64,000 bases of DNA from Halorussus caseinilyticus (GCF_029338395.1 NZ_CP119809.1:2108001-2172000), one strand, 5' to 3'. Shown: positions 17,009 to 26,194, counted from the first letter of the stretch. Translations and numbers: made by a program. Notes: generated by a model not told the origin, from the sequence alone.

Positions 17009-18076
17009 ATGGGGACGCGACAGTTCGTAGCGTTGCTCGCCGCGGTCTGCTGTCTCGTGGCCGCGGTCGGCACAGCCACCGGTGTCGCCGCGTCCGTCGC
17101 CGACGAGTCGGCGACGGACGCGGACGGCGCGACGACGGACCTCGACGAGCGTGCGACCGCCGCGCCGTCGAAGGCGCGGGTCCAGCAGGTGACTCCCGAC
17201 ACCGTGGTCCTCGACGTTCGCGTCCACGAGAACGGGACCGCGGCGTGGCAGGTGGTCTACCGGACCCGACTCGACGACCCCGAGACCTCCGCGGCGTTCC
17301 GGGAGTACAAGGCCGACATCGAGAACAACTCCACGAAGTACAGTCGGCAGTTCGTCGGCCGGATGAACCGCACGCTCCGGAGCGCAGAGCAGTCCACGGG
17401 CCGGGAGATGTCGGGCACGAACTACTCGGTCCGGGCCGAAATCCGGGAGTTCCCCCAGCGCTACGGCGTGGTGGTCTACTCGTTCCGGTGGCGGGGGTTC
17501 GCCGCCGTCTCGGACGGGCGACTCCGCGTCGGCGACTCGCTGTCGGGGTTGATTCTCAACGAGAAGACCCGACTGCTGGTCAAGTGGCCCGAGGGCTACG
17601 AGGCCGCGACGATACAGCCGCAATCCGAAACCGGCTACGAGAAGCGCGAGCAGGCAGTCGTCTGGAACGGTCCCATCGAGTTCGCGGGTAACGAACCCCG
17701 AATCGTCCTCGCCGCGCCGGGCGTCGGCGGGCCGAACGTCCCGTGGGTGCCCGTCGCCGCGGCGCTCGGCACGCTCGCGGCCCTCGCGGTGCTGGTCGGC
17801 GGCGGGGTGTGGCTCTACCGCAACCGCGACGGCGGCGAGGCGAAACCGCCGGAAGAACCTCCCGAGGGACTGCTGAGCAACGAAGAGCGAGTCCTCAAAC
17901 TGCTCGAACGGCGCGGCGGCCGGGTCAAGCAGAAGGCCGTGGTGGACGAACTCGGGTGGACCGAGGCCAAGACGAGTCAGGTCGTCGGGAGCCTGCGCGA
18001 CCAAGGCAAAATCGAGAGCTTCAGGCTCGGTAGGGAGAACGTACTCGCGCTCCCGAGAGAGCGACAGGAGTCCTGA
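17009..18076 (+). CDS. Membrane-anchored winged-helix regulator with exported sensor domain
   Basis: 355 residues from the ATG at 17009 (a TTG at 16985 is less likely; a TATA-like CCTTTTTCG lies about 27 bases before the ATG). Residues about 6-30 are a signal sequence; the next 200 residues are an extracytoplasmic domain rich in sequons (NGTAAW, NNSTKY, NYSVRAEI). A membrane segment follows at about 245-265 (WVPVAAALGTLAALAVLVGGGVW). The C-terminus is a cytoplasmic winged helix, LLSNEERVLKLLERRGG with KQKAVVDELGWTEAKTSQVV. This is a one-component transmembrane sensor layout; ligand and promoters controlled are unknown. The following gene at 18149 encodes a secreted helical protein and may be functionally linked. 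Confidence 0.75.
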   Translation: MGTRQFVALLAAVCCLVAAVGTATGVAASVADESATDADGATTDLDERATAAPSKARVQQVTPDTVVLDVRVHENGTAAWQVVYRTRLDDPETSAAFREYKADIENNSTKYSRQFVGRMNRTLRSAEQSTGREMSGTNYSVRAEIREFPQRYGVVVYSFRWRGFAAVSDGRLRVGDSLSGLILNEKTRLLVKWPEGYEAATIQPQSETGYEKREQAVVWNGPIEFAGNEPRIVLAAPGVGGPNVPWVPVAAALGTLAALAVLVGGGVWLYRNRDGGEAKPPEEPPEGLLSNEERVLKLLERRGGRVKQKAVVDELGWTEAKTSQVVGSLRDQGKIESFRLGRENVLALPRERQES

Positions 18077-18148
18077 AACCGCTTAATCCGGCTAAATTCT
18101 GGTTCAGTAACGACGGCTTGTTGGCCCGAGAGAGCGTGGAAACGAGCG

Positions 18149-18802
18149 ATGAGACCCACCTTCGTCTTGGTACTCGTCGCGGTTGCCCTGTTCGGAGCGA
18201 CGGGAGTCGTGGCGGCGGACGGCGGACAGAACCAACCGACGTGGCCGGGAGGCGACACCACGACGGCCAACGAGAGTAACGAAACGACCGTCTCGCCGGG
18301 CCAGCGACTCGCCGGAGCGGTCGGCGCGCAAGGCGCGTCGCTGGAGGGAGACCTCTGGAACCGGACGCTCTCGGCGCGACTGGGGGCGGCGACCACCGCC
18401 GCCGAACGCGCAGCGGTGGTCGCCGACGAGGTGGAGACCCTCGAAACCTACCTCGACAGTCTCGAAGCGGTGCGGTCGAACCTGACCGCGGCGCGGGCCG
18501 ACGGCGACGTGTCGGAGGGTCAGTACCGCGCCTCGCTGTCGGAGTTCGTGGTTCGGGCGCGCACCGTCGAACGCCGGGCCAACCAGACCGTGCGGGCGGC
18601 CGCGGACCTGCCGTTCGCGGTGCGGGAGCGAAACGACATCAACGTCACCCACGTCCGGAATCTGAGCGTGCAGGCTCACGAACTCTACCAGTTCGAGAGC
18701 GAGGTCGGACGGGAAGTCGCCAACGAGACGCTGGCTAACGAGGGGACCTTCCTGAACGCGAGCCGAGCGTCCGCGGAGCGGGACACGGATAACTACAGTT
18801 AG
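18149..18802 (+). CDS. Secreted helical protein of unknown function
   Basis: 217 residues with a Sec-type signal (MRPTFVLVLVAVALFGATGVVAA). The mature part begins with a Thr/Asn-rich linker and continues as a long, Ala-rich, probably coiled-coil or helical bundle region with many N-glycosylation sequons (NESNET, NRTLSA, NLTAAR, NQTVRA, NVTHV, NLSVQ). I recall a haloarchaeal family of this type (DUF7096) next to winged-helix membrane proteins, with low certainty. Located 72 bases after the membrane-anchored regulator on the same strand, so co-transcription is plausible. It could be the periplasmic-side partner of that sensor; this is inference. Confidence 0.6.
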   Translation: MRPTFVLVLVAVALFGATGVVAADGGQNQPTWPGGDTTTANESNETTVSPGQRLAGAVGAQGASLEGDLWNRTLSARLGAATTAAERAAVVADEVETLETYLDSLEAVRSNLTAARADGDVSEGQYRASLSEFVVRARTVERRANQTVRAAADLPFAVRERNDINVTHVRNLSVQAHELYQFESEVGREVANETLANEGTFLNASRASAERDTDNYS

Positions 18803-18870
18803 CCGCGATAACGATATATCTAATTATAACAAACCAATAGAATTGTAATAGGAATCTAAAGTGGCCCGGC
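18803..18870 (-). other. AT-rich terminator region
   Basis: The stretch TAACGATATATCTAATTATA and following bases is strongly AT-rich, between two convergent genes. It probably serves as transcription terminator for both. Confidence 0.4.
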
Positions 18871-18899
18871 GGAGCGCGCCGTCACCGACGGCGCGCTCC
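18871..18899 (-). terminator. Perfect 13-bp hairpin after the ATP-grasp gene
   Basis: GGAGCGCGCCGTC at 18871-18883 pairs perfectly with 18887-18899 around a three-base loop. It begins two bases after the minus-strand stop codon at 18901 and is followed by AT-rich DNA, so it may end that transcript or protect its 3' end. Confidence 0.55.
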
Positions 18900-18900
18900 G

Positions 18901-20172
18901 TCAGCGTCGGGTCAGAAGCGTCTGGAGGGCCGCCCGGAGTCCCGACCGCTGTTCGGAGGCCGTCGCTCGTTCGCCGCGCAGGTGGCCGAGGGTGTTCCGA
19001 ACGTCGCGGACGAACGGCCCGAGGTCGTCGGCCGCGAGGTAGTCGAAGCGTCGGTCGCCCGCGACCGACGCGAGAACTTCGACCGTAGTTCGGCCGAGCG
19101 ACGGTCGTTCGACCAGCGGATAGTCGTCGGCCACGATGCTGTGGAGGTGGAGGAGTTCGCCCCGGAGCAGGTGCCCGGCCACGCCCACGTCGTAGTCGGG
19201 CGGACGCGCTATCGGGTCGCCGGTCGCCTGCCGCCAGTACAACCACGGGAAATCGACCCCCGCCTGTACCGTGAACGGGAGCGACGACCAGAACCGGGGG
19301 TTGACCTCCATGAGTTCGAACGCCCCAGTCTCGGGGTTCCGGAGGAACTCGACCATCGCCACGCCGTGCCAGTCGAGGGCGTCGAGGAGTCGTCGGCCCG
19401 ACGACTCCAGTTCCGGGATGGACACCGACTCGCGGTAGGCGCTCGGCCCGCCGCAGTACTTCCACCCCCGGCGCTGTCGGTGTTGGAACGTCGCCACCGC
19501 CTCGCCCTCGTCGTAGAGCGCGAAGAATCCGTACTCGTCGGCGGCCGGGACGTACTCTTGGGCCAGCGGAACGTGACCCATCTCGGCGACGAGTCTCTCG
19601 GGGTCGGGCGTCTCGTCAGAGGCGACGTATCGGGTCGAACTCCACTGGGTGTGACTCGCGTCGAATCGGTCGGCGTACTCGGCGGCGTGGACCGTGTATC
19701 GGGGTTTGACGATGATGTCGCGGTCCCAGTCGTCCCACTCGTCGAGCGGTTTCGTCGCGGGCGTGGCGACCCCGACCTCGCGCGCGGTGTCGAAGAGTCG
19801 CACCCGGTCTTGGGCAGTTCGAAGGGCGTCGAGCGACGGCCACGGCGTGCCGACGTGGGCCGCGAGCGTCTGCCTGTTCCGCGCCAAGACGTACACGTCG
19901 GACTCGCGGAACGGGAGAATCGTCCGCACGTCGCGGCGGCGCGCGAGTTCGATTAGCGTCTCCTCGTAGGCCCGGAGGTCCCGTGCGGGGTCCGGAACGG
20001 TGACAGCTTCGTCGCAGTACTTGGAGTGATACCCCGGTGGATTCGCGCGTTCGGAGACTGCGACCGTGCGAACGTCGCGCCGACCGAGCGAACGGAGGGC
20101 GGCAGTGCTACTCGCCGTGTCGATAGCGGGGACGACCACCTCCGGTTCGGACGTGGGTTGGCGACTGCCCAT
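18901..20172 (-). CDS. ATP-grasp family carboxylate-amine ligase
   Basis: 423 residues. An N-terminal Rossmann-like preATP-grasp domain (VVVPAIDTASSTAALRSLGR) is followed by the ATP-grasp fold: DIIVKPRYTVHA (ATP-binding Lys), LAQEYVPAADEYGFF, and the Mg2+-binding signature VEFLRNPETGAFELMEVNPRFW near 290-310 (Glu and Asn ligands). Members join a carboxylate to an amine or thiol using ATP. Haloarchaeal copies of this group often lie near polysaccharide or cell-surface genes, but here no partner is adjacent, so the substrate is unknown. A TATA-like box on the minus strand at about 20196-20205 fits a leaderless start at 20172. Confidence 0.82.
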   Translation of the reverse strand: MGSRQPTSEPEVVVPAIDTASSTAALRSLGRRDVRTVAVSERANPPGYHSKYCDEAVTVPDPARDLRAYEETLIELARRRDVRTILPFRESDVYVLARNRQTLAAHVGTPWPSLDALRTAQDRVRLFDTAREVGVATPATKPLDEWDDWDRDIIVKPRYTVHAAEYADRFDASHTQWSSTRYVASDETPDPERLVAEMGHVPLAQEYVPAADEYGFFALYDEGEAVATFQHRQRRGWKYCGGPSAYRESVSIPELESSGRRLLDALDWHGVAMVEFLRNPETGAFELMEVNPRFWSSLPFTVQAGVDFPWLYWRQATGDPIARPPDYDVGVAGHLLRGELLHLHSIVADDYPLVERPSLGRTTVEVLASVAGDRRFDYLAADDLGPFVRDVRNTLGHLRGERATASEQRSGLRAALQTLLTRR

Positions 20173-20379
20173 GAGTCAGGCATCAACTTTTCGAGGTTTA
20201 GTTATGCGGAGGCTGTTGGACGGGCAATAAATTTCTCCGATTCCAGAACTATCACAAATCCGGTCTTACGCCCGATAATCTCTGCCTACGGCTCCGAAAC
20301 GGGCGTTCCGGATGGGCCATCGTGACGACGACACGGGCGGGAACGCGGACGAGGCGGTCGGCCGTCGCGCCCGCGTCAG

Positions 20380-21126
20380 CTATTTGACCCGCGAGAGGAA
20401 CTGCTTGGCCCGGTCGGTCGTCGGGTTCTCGAAGAACTGCTCGGGCGGTCCGGTCTCGATGACGTTCCCGTCGGCCATCAGCACGATGCGGTCGCCGACC
20501 TCTCGGGCGAATCCCATCTCGTGAGTGACGACCAGCATGGTCATCCCCTCGTCGGCGAGCGTCCGCATCACCGACAGCACCTCGCCCACGAGTTCGGGGT
20601 CCAACGCCGAAGTCACCTCGTCGAACAGCATCACGCTCGGGTCCATCGCCAGTGCGCGGGCGATGGCGACCCGTTGCTGTTGACCGCCGGACAACTGGTT
20701 GGGATAGGAGTCGGCTTGGTCGCCGAGTCCGACCTCCGCGAGCAAGTCGCGTCCGCGGTCCTCGGCCTCGGACTTCGGGAGACCCCGGACTTCCGTCGGC
20801 GCGAGCGTGACGTTTTCGAGCGCCGTCTTGTGCGGGAAGAGGTTGAAGCTCTGGAACACCATCCCGATGCGCTGGCGCAGGCGGTTCACGTCCACGTCGG
20901 GGTCGGTGATGGGCGTCCCCTGAATCCGAATCTCGCCGTCCTGAATCTCTTCGAGGCGGTTGACGCAACGCAGGAGCGTCGATTTCCCGCTCCCGCTCGG
21001 CCCAATGATGACGACGACCTCCTGTTCCTCGATGGAGAGGTCGATGTCCTTCAGGACGTGGGTCTCGCCGAAGTACTTGTCCACGCCGTCGAACTCCACG
21101 GCCGGAATGTTACTCACCGGTCTCAC
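20380..21126 (-). CDS. Polar amino acid ABC transporter, ATP-binding protein
   Basis: 248 residues; GlnQ/HisP-like ABC ATPase. Walker [10 protein letters not shown] at 42-50, signature LSGGQQQR at 145-152, Walker B VMLFDE at 165-170, and the H-loop in VVTHEMGFA. It energises import of a polar amino acid through the permease encoded just upstream. GTG at 21126 overlaps the permease stop by 17 bases; a GTG at 21117 (SNIPAVEF) is a possible alternative and would overlap by eight. Third gene of the operon binding protein-permease-ATPase. Amino acid specificity is not evident. Confidence 0.95.
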   Translation of the reverse strand: MRPVSNIPAVEFDGVDKYFGETHVLKDIDLSIEEQEVVVIIGPSGSGKSTLLRCVNRLEEIQDGEIRIQGTPITDPDVDVNRLRQRIGMVFQSFNLFPHKTALENVTLAPTEVRGLPKSEAEDRGRDLLAEVGLGDQADSYPNQLSGGQQQRVAIARALAMDPSVMLFDEVTSALDPELVGEVLSVMRTLADEGMTMLVVTHEMGFAREVGDRIVLMADGNVIETGPPEQFFENPTTDRAKQFLSRVK

Positions 21127-21943
21127 CCCATTCGGAGCGCCGTTCGAGGTAGCGCACGAGTTTGCCCAACGGGAGCGTGATGGCGAGGTACGCCACCGCC
21201 ACCAGCACGATGGGCGTCCACGCGTCGAACTGGTTGCTGTTGACGTTCCGGAAGACGCTGATGATTTCGGGCACCGCGATGACCGTCAACAGCGACGTGT
21301 CTTTCACCAGAATCACTTGGTCGTTACCCAGCGCCGCCAGTGCGTTCCGGGCGGCCTGTGGTAGGATGACCTCGCGCATCGAGTCGATGTAGGACATGCC
21401 CAGCGACCGGGCGGCCTCCATCTGGCCGTCGGGGACGGCGGTGATGCCGCCCTTGATGGCCTCGCCGGAGTAGGCGGCGTGGTTCAGCGTCAGGCCGATG
21501 ATTGCCGCGGCGAAACTCCAGTTTTCGAGCGGGAACTCGCCGGGCGGCCAGAACGCCGGGATGCCCAGATAGATGATGAAAAGTTGGAAGAGCAACGGCG
21601 TCCCGCGGAAGAACTCGACGTACCCCGTCGCTATCGACCGGGTGAACGTCGTCCGGGAGACCCGGCCGAGTCCGACGAACGTCCCGGCGACCAGCGAGAG
21701 GACGCTGGAGATGAGGAAGATTTGCAGGACGAGGAGGTAGGCGTCCACGAACCGCGGAACCACGCCCGTCAACAGGTCGTAGTCCACGAAGTCGGTCAGT
21801 ATTCGGTACAACAGGTAGCCGACCGCCGAAGTGAACAGTCCGGCGACGGCGATGCCGAACCACTTGACCCGTCGGTCAGTGAGCAGACCGTCGTCGGTCT
21901 GGGGTTCTTCGACCGTCGTTTCGTCTGAGTATGTTCCCGCCAT
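21110..21943 (-). CDS. Polar amino acid ABC transporter, permease
   Basis: 277 residues of the HisM/GlnP family. After a 30-residue polar N-terminus there are about five membrane segments, beginning [19 protein letters not shown]. The EAA-type loop that contacts the ATPase reads [31 protein letters not shown] at about 190-220. The family forms homodimeric or heterodimeric channels; only one permease gene is present, so a homodimer is likely. It sits between the binding-protein gene (52-base gap) and the ATPase gene (overlapping). Confidence 0.95.
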   Translation of the reverse strand: MAGTYSDETTVEEPQTDDGLLTDRRVKWFGIAVAGLFTSAVGYLLYRILTDFVDYDLLTGVVPRFVDAYLLVLQIFLISSVLSLVAGTFVGLGRVSRTTFTRSIATGYVEFFRGTPLLFQLFIIYLGIPAFWPPGEFPLENWSFAAAIIGLTLNHAAYSGEAIKGGITAVPDGQMEAARSLGMSYIDSMREVILPQAARNALAALGNDQVILVKDTSLLTVIAVPEIISVFRNVNSNQFDAWTPIVLVAVAYLAITLPLGKLVRYLERRSEWGETGE

Positions 21944-21994
21944 TGTCGATGTGTATCACGGAGTCGTCAACGACCAAAAAACCTCCCTCGGTCG

Positions 21995-22906
21995 TCAGTT
22001 GCTGGACGATTCGAAGTACTCGGCGTAGATTTCGTCGTACCGACCGCTCTCCTTGATGGCGGCCAGCGCCTCGTTGACCTTCTTGCGGAACTCGTCGTCG
22101 TCCTTCCGGAAGGCGATTCCGTACTCTTCGACGGTGAGCGTGAGGTACGGCGGCGCGTTCTTGCCCTGTTCGGCGGCCTCGCCTTCGCCTTCGAGGAAGA
22201 CCACGCTGTCCTGTTCGTTGACGTACTTGGCGTTGACCGTGTTGTCGTTGACGACCGCGACGGCCTGATTGTTCAGTAGCGCGTTGAACGCGCCGGTAAT
22301 CTGGTCGTAACTGTCGATAGTCAGGTTGCCGTCGAAGTCCTTCTTGAGTTGCTCGGCCGCGCCCTCGCCGGTCGTCCCCTTCTGGACCGCGACGGTCTTG
22401 CCCTTCAGGTCGTCGAGTTTGCCGATTTCGCCGTTCTTCAGGATAGCGACGGTCTGGTAGGCCGTGAAGTAGGGGTCCGAGAAGTCCACCTTCTCCGCGC
22501 GTTCGGGTTTGATGGTCATCGCCGACATGATGAGACGGAAGTTCCCGTTGTTCAGACTCGGGATGATGGTGTCGAACCCGGTCTTCTTGAACTCGTAGTC
22601 CAGACCCATCTCCTCTTTGAACACCGCTTGGGCGATGCTCACGTCGAACCCGGTCAGGTCGCCGTTCTCTTTGCGGTACTCGAACGGCGGGTACGGGATG
22701 TCCGACCCGATGACGAGGGGTTCCTCCACGTCGAGACCTTCCGAGGCAGTCTCCTCGGGCGTCGTTCCGTCTCCGGTGGTTTCGCTCGCCTCGGTGGTCT
22801 CGGTGGTCTCGGTCTCTTCGCCGTCGCCGGAACCGCCCATACAGCCTGCGAGCGTCAGTCCGGTAGTGATACCTGCACTTCCTTTCACGAACGTACGTCT
22901 TTTCAT
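21995..22906 (-). CDS. Amino acid ABC transporter substrate-binding lipoprotein (Tat)
   Basis: 303 residues from the ATG at 22906. The N-terminus carries a twin-arginine lipoprotein signal: KRRTFVKGSAG followed by the lipobox LAGC, then a Thr/Glu-rich linker. The mature protein is a family-3 (PBP2, HisJ/GlnH-type) solute-binding domain: IGSDIPYPPFEYRKENGDLTGFDV, FDTIIPSLNNGNFRLIMSAMT, GKTVAVQKGTTGE. Captures the amino acid outside the cell and delivers it to the permease encoded downstream. A homologous but separately transcribed binding protein lies at 23047-23949. Minus-strand AT-rich DNA at about 22929-22960 is a likely promoter. Confidence 0.93.
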   Translation of the reverse strand: MKRRTFVKGSAGITTGLTLAGCMGGSGDGEETETTETTEASETTGDGTTPEETASEGLDVEEPLVIGSDIPYPPFEYRKENGDLTGFDVSIAQAVFKEEMGLDYEFKKTGFDTIIPSLNNGNFRLIMSAMTIKPERAEKVDFSDPYFTAYQTVAILKNGEIGKLDDLKGKTVAVQKGTTGEGAAEQLKKDFDGNLTIDSYDQITGAFNALLNNQAVAVVNDNTVNAKYVNEQDSVVFLEGEGEAAEQGKNAPPYLTLTVEEYGIAFRKDDDEFRKKVNEALAAIKESGRYDEIYAEYFESSSN

Positions 22907-23046
22907 GGGTATGATAGACATACCTTTGACTCATGTGACTTTACTCTTTTTCATTTGGGCGTATACTGTGAAATCCGTTGACGATTACTCGGATACTGCT
23001 CTCGAAACCTCCCGTCCCTTCGGAGAATGCGAAAAAACGGTGAAAA

Positions 23047-23949
23047 TCAGGTGTCGGTCGAGTTGTCCGACGCCGTAGTCGTCGCGTTCCCCCCAGTCGT
23101 CGTCCCCGGTTGTCGGGCGCGTTCGAGGATGCTCGCGGGCGGTCGCCCGCTGAAGTACTCCGTGTATATCTCCTCGTACCTACCGCTCCGGATGACGGCG
23201 TTCAGCGCCTCGTTGACCTGCTGGCGGAACTCGTCGTCGTTCTGGCGGAAGGCGATGCCGTAGCGTTCGACCGTGAGCGTGAGGTACGGCGGTGCGCTCT
23301 CGAACTCTTCGGCGGCCGCACCCTCGCCCTCCAGCAAGACGACGTTCTCGTTGTCCTGCGAGTACTGGACGTTGACCGAGTTGTCGTTGATGACCGCGAC
23401 AGCCTGATTGTTCAGCAGTGCGCTGAAGGCGCCGGGAATCCGGTCGTAGCTGTCGATGGTGAGGTTCCCGCCGAACTGCTCTTTGAGTTGCTCGGCCGCC
23501 GTCTCGCCCGTCGTCCCCTTCTGGACCGCGACCGTCTTGCCTTCGAGGTCCGAGACCTGACCGATGTCGCTCCCCCGTAAGATGGCGACGGTCTGGTACG
23601 CGACGAAGTACGGGTCCGAGAAGTCCACCTTCTGGTCGCGCTCCTCGTTTATCGTCATCGCCGACATGATGATGCGGAAGTTCCCGTTGTTCAGACTCGG
23701 AATGATGGTGTCGAACCCGGTCTGGACGAACTCGTATTCGAGACCCATCTCCGAGAAGATGGCGTCGGCCAACTCCACGTCGAACCCGGTCAGAGACCCG
23801 TCCTGCGTCCGGTACTCGAACGGCTTGTACGGGATGTCCGACCCGATTCGGACGACCCCTTGGTCCTGCGCTCCCGAGACGCCGCCCAGCGCGAGACCGC
23901 CGACGATTCCTGCACTCCCCTTGACGAACGACCGCCTGTCGATGTCCAT
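23047..23949 (-). CDS. Second family-3 substrate-binding protein (Tat-exported, orphan)
   Basis: 300 residues from the ATG at 23949. Very similar to its neighbour over the whole binding domain (IGSDIPYKPFEYRTQDG, FDTIIPSLNNGNFRIIMSAMT, VAVQKGTTGETAAEQL) but it has a Tat signal without a lipobox: DRRSFVKGSAGIVGGLALGGVSGA, and ends in a Thr/Asn/Ser tail. It therefore may be released or held by another anchor. No permease or ATPase follows directly; the operon downstream could serve both. This looks like a recent tandem duplication with changed anchoring, possibly widening the substrate range. Confidence 0.9.
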   Translation of the reverse strand: MDIDRRSFVKGSAGIVGGLALGGVSGAQDQGVVRIGSDIPYKPFEYRTQDGSLTGFDVELADAIFSEMGLEYEFVQTGFDTIIPSLNNGNFRIIMSAMTINEERDQKVDFSDPYFVAYQTVAILRGSDIGQVSDLEGKTVAVQKGTTGETAAEQLKEQFGGNLTIDSYDRIPGAFSALLNNQAVAVINDNSVNVQYSQDNENVVLLEGEGAAAEEFESAPPYLTLTVERYGIAFRQNDDEFRQQVNEALNAVIRSGRYEEIYTEYFSGRPPASILERARQPGTTTGGNATTTASDNSTDT

Positions 23950-24040
23950 GTGTTCTCCCCCGACGTTACGTCTACGCGATACCACATAATCGTTGGCTCG
24001 AAAATCCCAGATTCGGGCGACAGCGCGCCTAAAATCAGCG

Positions 24041-24517
24041 TCAGTCGTCGCTCGGATAGCCCGCGGTCGCGTCGGCCCCGCGAGCGTCGGGCGCGCCCCC
24101 GGTCTCGTAGGACCAGAGTGTCGTCGCCACGAGCGACCCGAAGATAACGAGCGCGGCGGCGTGGTGAGCGACCTGCACGAGCGGAGTGTAGACGAACACC
24201 GTCGCGCCGCCGAGGACGATTTGAAGCGGCGTGACCGCCAGCGCAAGGGTGGCCGCGCCCCGGATGCGCTTCTGGGCGGTGTACTTCCACGCACCGGCGG
24301 CGGTGCCGATGATGAAAAAGCCGGTTATCATCGCGACGAGTCGGTGGAACCACTCGATGAAACTCGGCCACGTCTGCGGAATCAGGCCGCCGTCGCAGAA
24401 CGGCCACTGTGCCGAGCAGGACAGCCCTGCGCCCATCGCGGCGGTGTAGACGCCGAGTAGGATGAGCGCGAAGGTGAGGGCGGTGGTCGTGGCCGCGAGG
24501 TGACGGAACCGGACCAT
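24041..24517 (-). CDS. ctaA: Half-size heme A synthase-like membrane protein (CtaA/COX15)
   Basis: 158 residues with four membrane segments, half the length of bacterial CtaA, as known for archaeal forms. Features include the Cys pair in GLSCSAQWPFCDG, the heme-ligand-type His in EWFHRLVAMITG, and the second conserved HHAA in QVAHHAAALVIFG. CtaA/COX15 oxidises the heme O methyl group to give heme A for terminal oxidases; half-size archaeal enzymes are thought to dimerise. No oxidase or CtaB gene is in the window. The C-terminal 25 residues are a polar tail. Confidence 0.85.
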   Translation of the reverse strand: MVRFRHLAATTTALTFALILLGVYTAAMGAGLSCSAQWPFCDGGLIPQTWPSFIEWFHRLVAMITGFFIIGTAAGAWKYTAQKRIRGAATLALAVTPLQIVLGGATVFVYTPLVQVAHHAAALVIFGSLVATTLWSYETGGAPDARGADATAGYPSDD

Positions 24518-24780
24518 CAGCGCGCACCTCCCCGCGGGACGGTTCGGAACGTGTGGACTTGCACTGTTGGAACTCCCCTTAGCGGACGTTTCGGCCGGTC
24601 GTACTTAGGTCTGTTCGACTGGTTCTCGGACGGACCGACGTAACAGGATATAGATTAACAATTCCTAAACAAATATTTATATGTTCTAAAGGACCCTCTA
24701 GGTTGCTTACATCTCTCGGAGTTCTGCCCCGTGAACCGACAAAGACCGGACCGCGACCGCACAGAACGACGACGTGAGGA
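24518..24780. other. Intergenic region with AT-rich promoter-like core
   Basis: No gene is recognised. An AT-rich block at about 24648-24690 (AATATTTATATG included) interrupts GC-rich DNA and looks like a promoter or terminator, but the nearest plus-strand gene starts 380 bases later. Confidence 0.4.
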
Positions 24781-24785
24781 GAACG

Positions 24786-24950
24786 GCCAAAGAAGCTAGC
24801 TTCGGGCTTGAACCGATGAAGACCGCACAGCACTGCGAACGCTACAGCACCGCAAACCGCACCGCTACCGCGGACTGCACTGCCCCCCGAACCTCCCCGC
24901 GAGCGCGAGCGCAGACGCGGCGCGTCCCGTGGTTCGATATTCGGAGCGCG
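24786..24950 (+). repeat. Intergenic repeat related to the 8.9 and 40.9 kb elements
   Basis: Starts with AAGCTAGCTTCGGGCTTGAA, continues with several ACCGCA blocks and ACCGCACCGCTACCGCGGAC, then CGAACCTCCCCGCGAG and GCGGCGCGTCCCGTGG. The same succession of blocks, on the opposite strand, is found at 8874-9168 and 40855-41066. The central hairpin is imperfect here, so this copy looks decayed. Any reading frame through it is Arg/Thr-rich and unlike a haloarchaeal protein, which is why the peptidase start is set downstream at 25071. Confidence 0.55.
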
Positions 24951-25070
24951 CCCCCTGTTCGTGAGGCAGAGAGTACTCGTGGTCTATCGAGACCCGCGAG
25001 ACGACTGCTGGCCGACCGAAGACTGGCCGAATCCGTCTCCTTCAAGGCCGTCGCCCACGACCCACCAGAC

Positions 25071-26189
25071 ATGACCAAGCAGGAGCGTCTCGACGCCTAC
25101 CTCGCGGAGAACGACCTCGAAGCCGTCTGGTTCGCGCGACCCAACTCCTTCGCGTGGCTGACCGGCGGGAACAACGTCGTGGACCGCGAGGGCGACGTTG
25201 GCGTGGCCGCGGTGGGATACGACGGCGACGGACTCGAAGTCGTGACCAACAACATCGAGGCCGACCGCCTCCGCGACGAGGAGTTGGCCGACGACGTGCC
25301 AGTCACCGAGTTCGACTGGTACGACCGGTCGCTGGCCGAGGCGGTCGCCGACCGCACCGCAGACCCCGCCGCGGCCGACTTCGACGTGCCCGGCGCGGAG
25401 TCGCTGGACGCTTCGCCACTGCGCCAACCCCTGACCGACGACGACATCGAGCGATACCGCGAACTCGGCCGGGAGACCGCCGAAGCGGTGGAAGCGGTGT
25501 GCCGGGAACTCCAACCCGGCGACGTGGAGTCGGAAGTCGCCTCGGCGCTCCGGGTCGCGCTCTCGGCCCGAGGAATCGAGGCACCCGTCGCGCTCGTCGG
25601 CGGGAGCGAGCGCGCCCGGAAGTACCGCCACTACACGCCCCGAGACGTGGAACTCGGCGAGTACGCGCTGGTCTCGGTCACGGCCGAGCGCGACGGACTC
25701 CACGCCAGCACGACCCGGACCGTCGCGTTCGAGTCCGAGATGGACGACGCAGACCTGAACGAGCTCGGCGAGCGACACCACGCCGCCCGCATCGTGGAGA
25801 CGACGGCGCTCGGCGCGACCCAAGCCGTCGCGGGACTCTCGGGCGACCCGACCAGCGTCTTTCAGGCGATACAGGCCGCCTACGAACACCTCGGCCACGC
25901 CGACGAGTGGGAGCGCCACCATCAGGGCGGCGCGGCCGGGTTCGCGGGCCGGGAGTGGATTGGCGCGCCCGAGATGGACGAGTCGGCCGAAGTCACGACG
26001 CCGATGGCCTACGCGTGGAACCCGACGGTTCAGGGTGCCAAGAGCGAGGACACCGTGCTGGTGACGGACGAGGGGTTCGAGGTGCTGACCGACACCGGAC
26101 GGTGGCCGACGACTGTCGTGGACGCCTACGACTACGACGCCGTGATAGAGCGACCGGACGTGTTGGTGCGGGAAGACGGGGAGGAGTAA
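25071..26189 (+). CDS. M24 family metallopeptidase-like protein (Xaa-Pro peptidase fold)
   Basis: 372 residues from the ATG at 25071. The N-terminal creatinase-like domain (RLDAYLAENDLEAVWFARPNSFAWLTGGNN) is characteristic. The C-terminal pita-bread region is recognisable (ELGRETAEAVEAVCRELQPGDVESEVA, HHQGGAAGFAGREW), but the usual metal ligands of M24 peptidases are not obvious: I do not see the expected D-x10-D and E...E pattern, and the sequence has ITALVSVTAERDGLHAST where Asp residues are expected. It may be a non-peptidase member, as several haloarchaeal homologues appear to be. A longer in-frame extension runs back into an intergenic repeat and is rejected. Confidence 0.75.
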   Translation: MTKQERLDAYLAENDLEAVWFARPNSFAWLTGGNNVVDREGDVGVAAVGYDGDGLEVVTNNIEADRLRDEELADDVPVTEFDWYDRSLAEAVADRTADPAAADFDVPGAESLDASPLRQPLTDDDIERYRELGRETAEAVEAVCRELQPGDVESEVASALRVALSARGIEAPVALVGGSERARKYRHYTPRDVELGEYALVSVTAERDGLHASTTRTVAFESEMDDADLNELGERHHAARIVETTALGATQAVAGLSGDPTSVFQAIQAAYEHLGHADEWERHHQGGAAGFAGREWIGAPEMDESAEVTTPMAYAWNPTVQGAKSEDTVLVTDEGFEVLTDTGRWPTTVVDAYDYDAVIERPDVLVREDGEE

Positions 26190-26194
26190 GCCGC

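Noticed and set aside
24774-25070. N-terminal extension of the M24 protein by 99 residues
   Set aside because: Encoded by an intergenic repeat also found elsewhere in non-coding DNA; composition is Arg/Thr-rich and unlike the rest.
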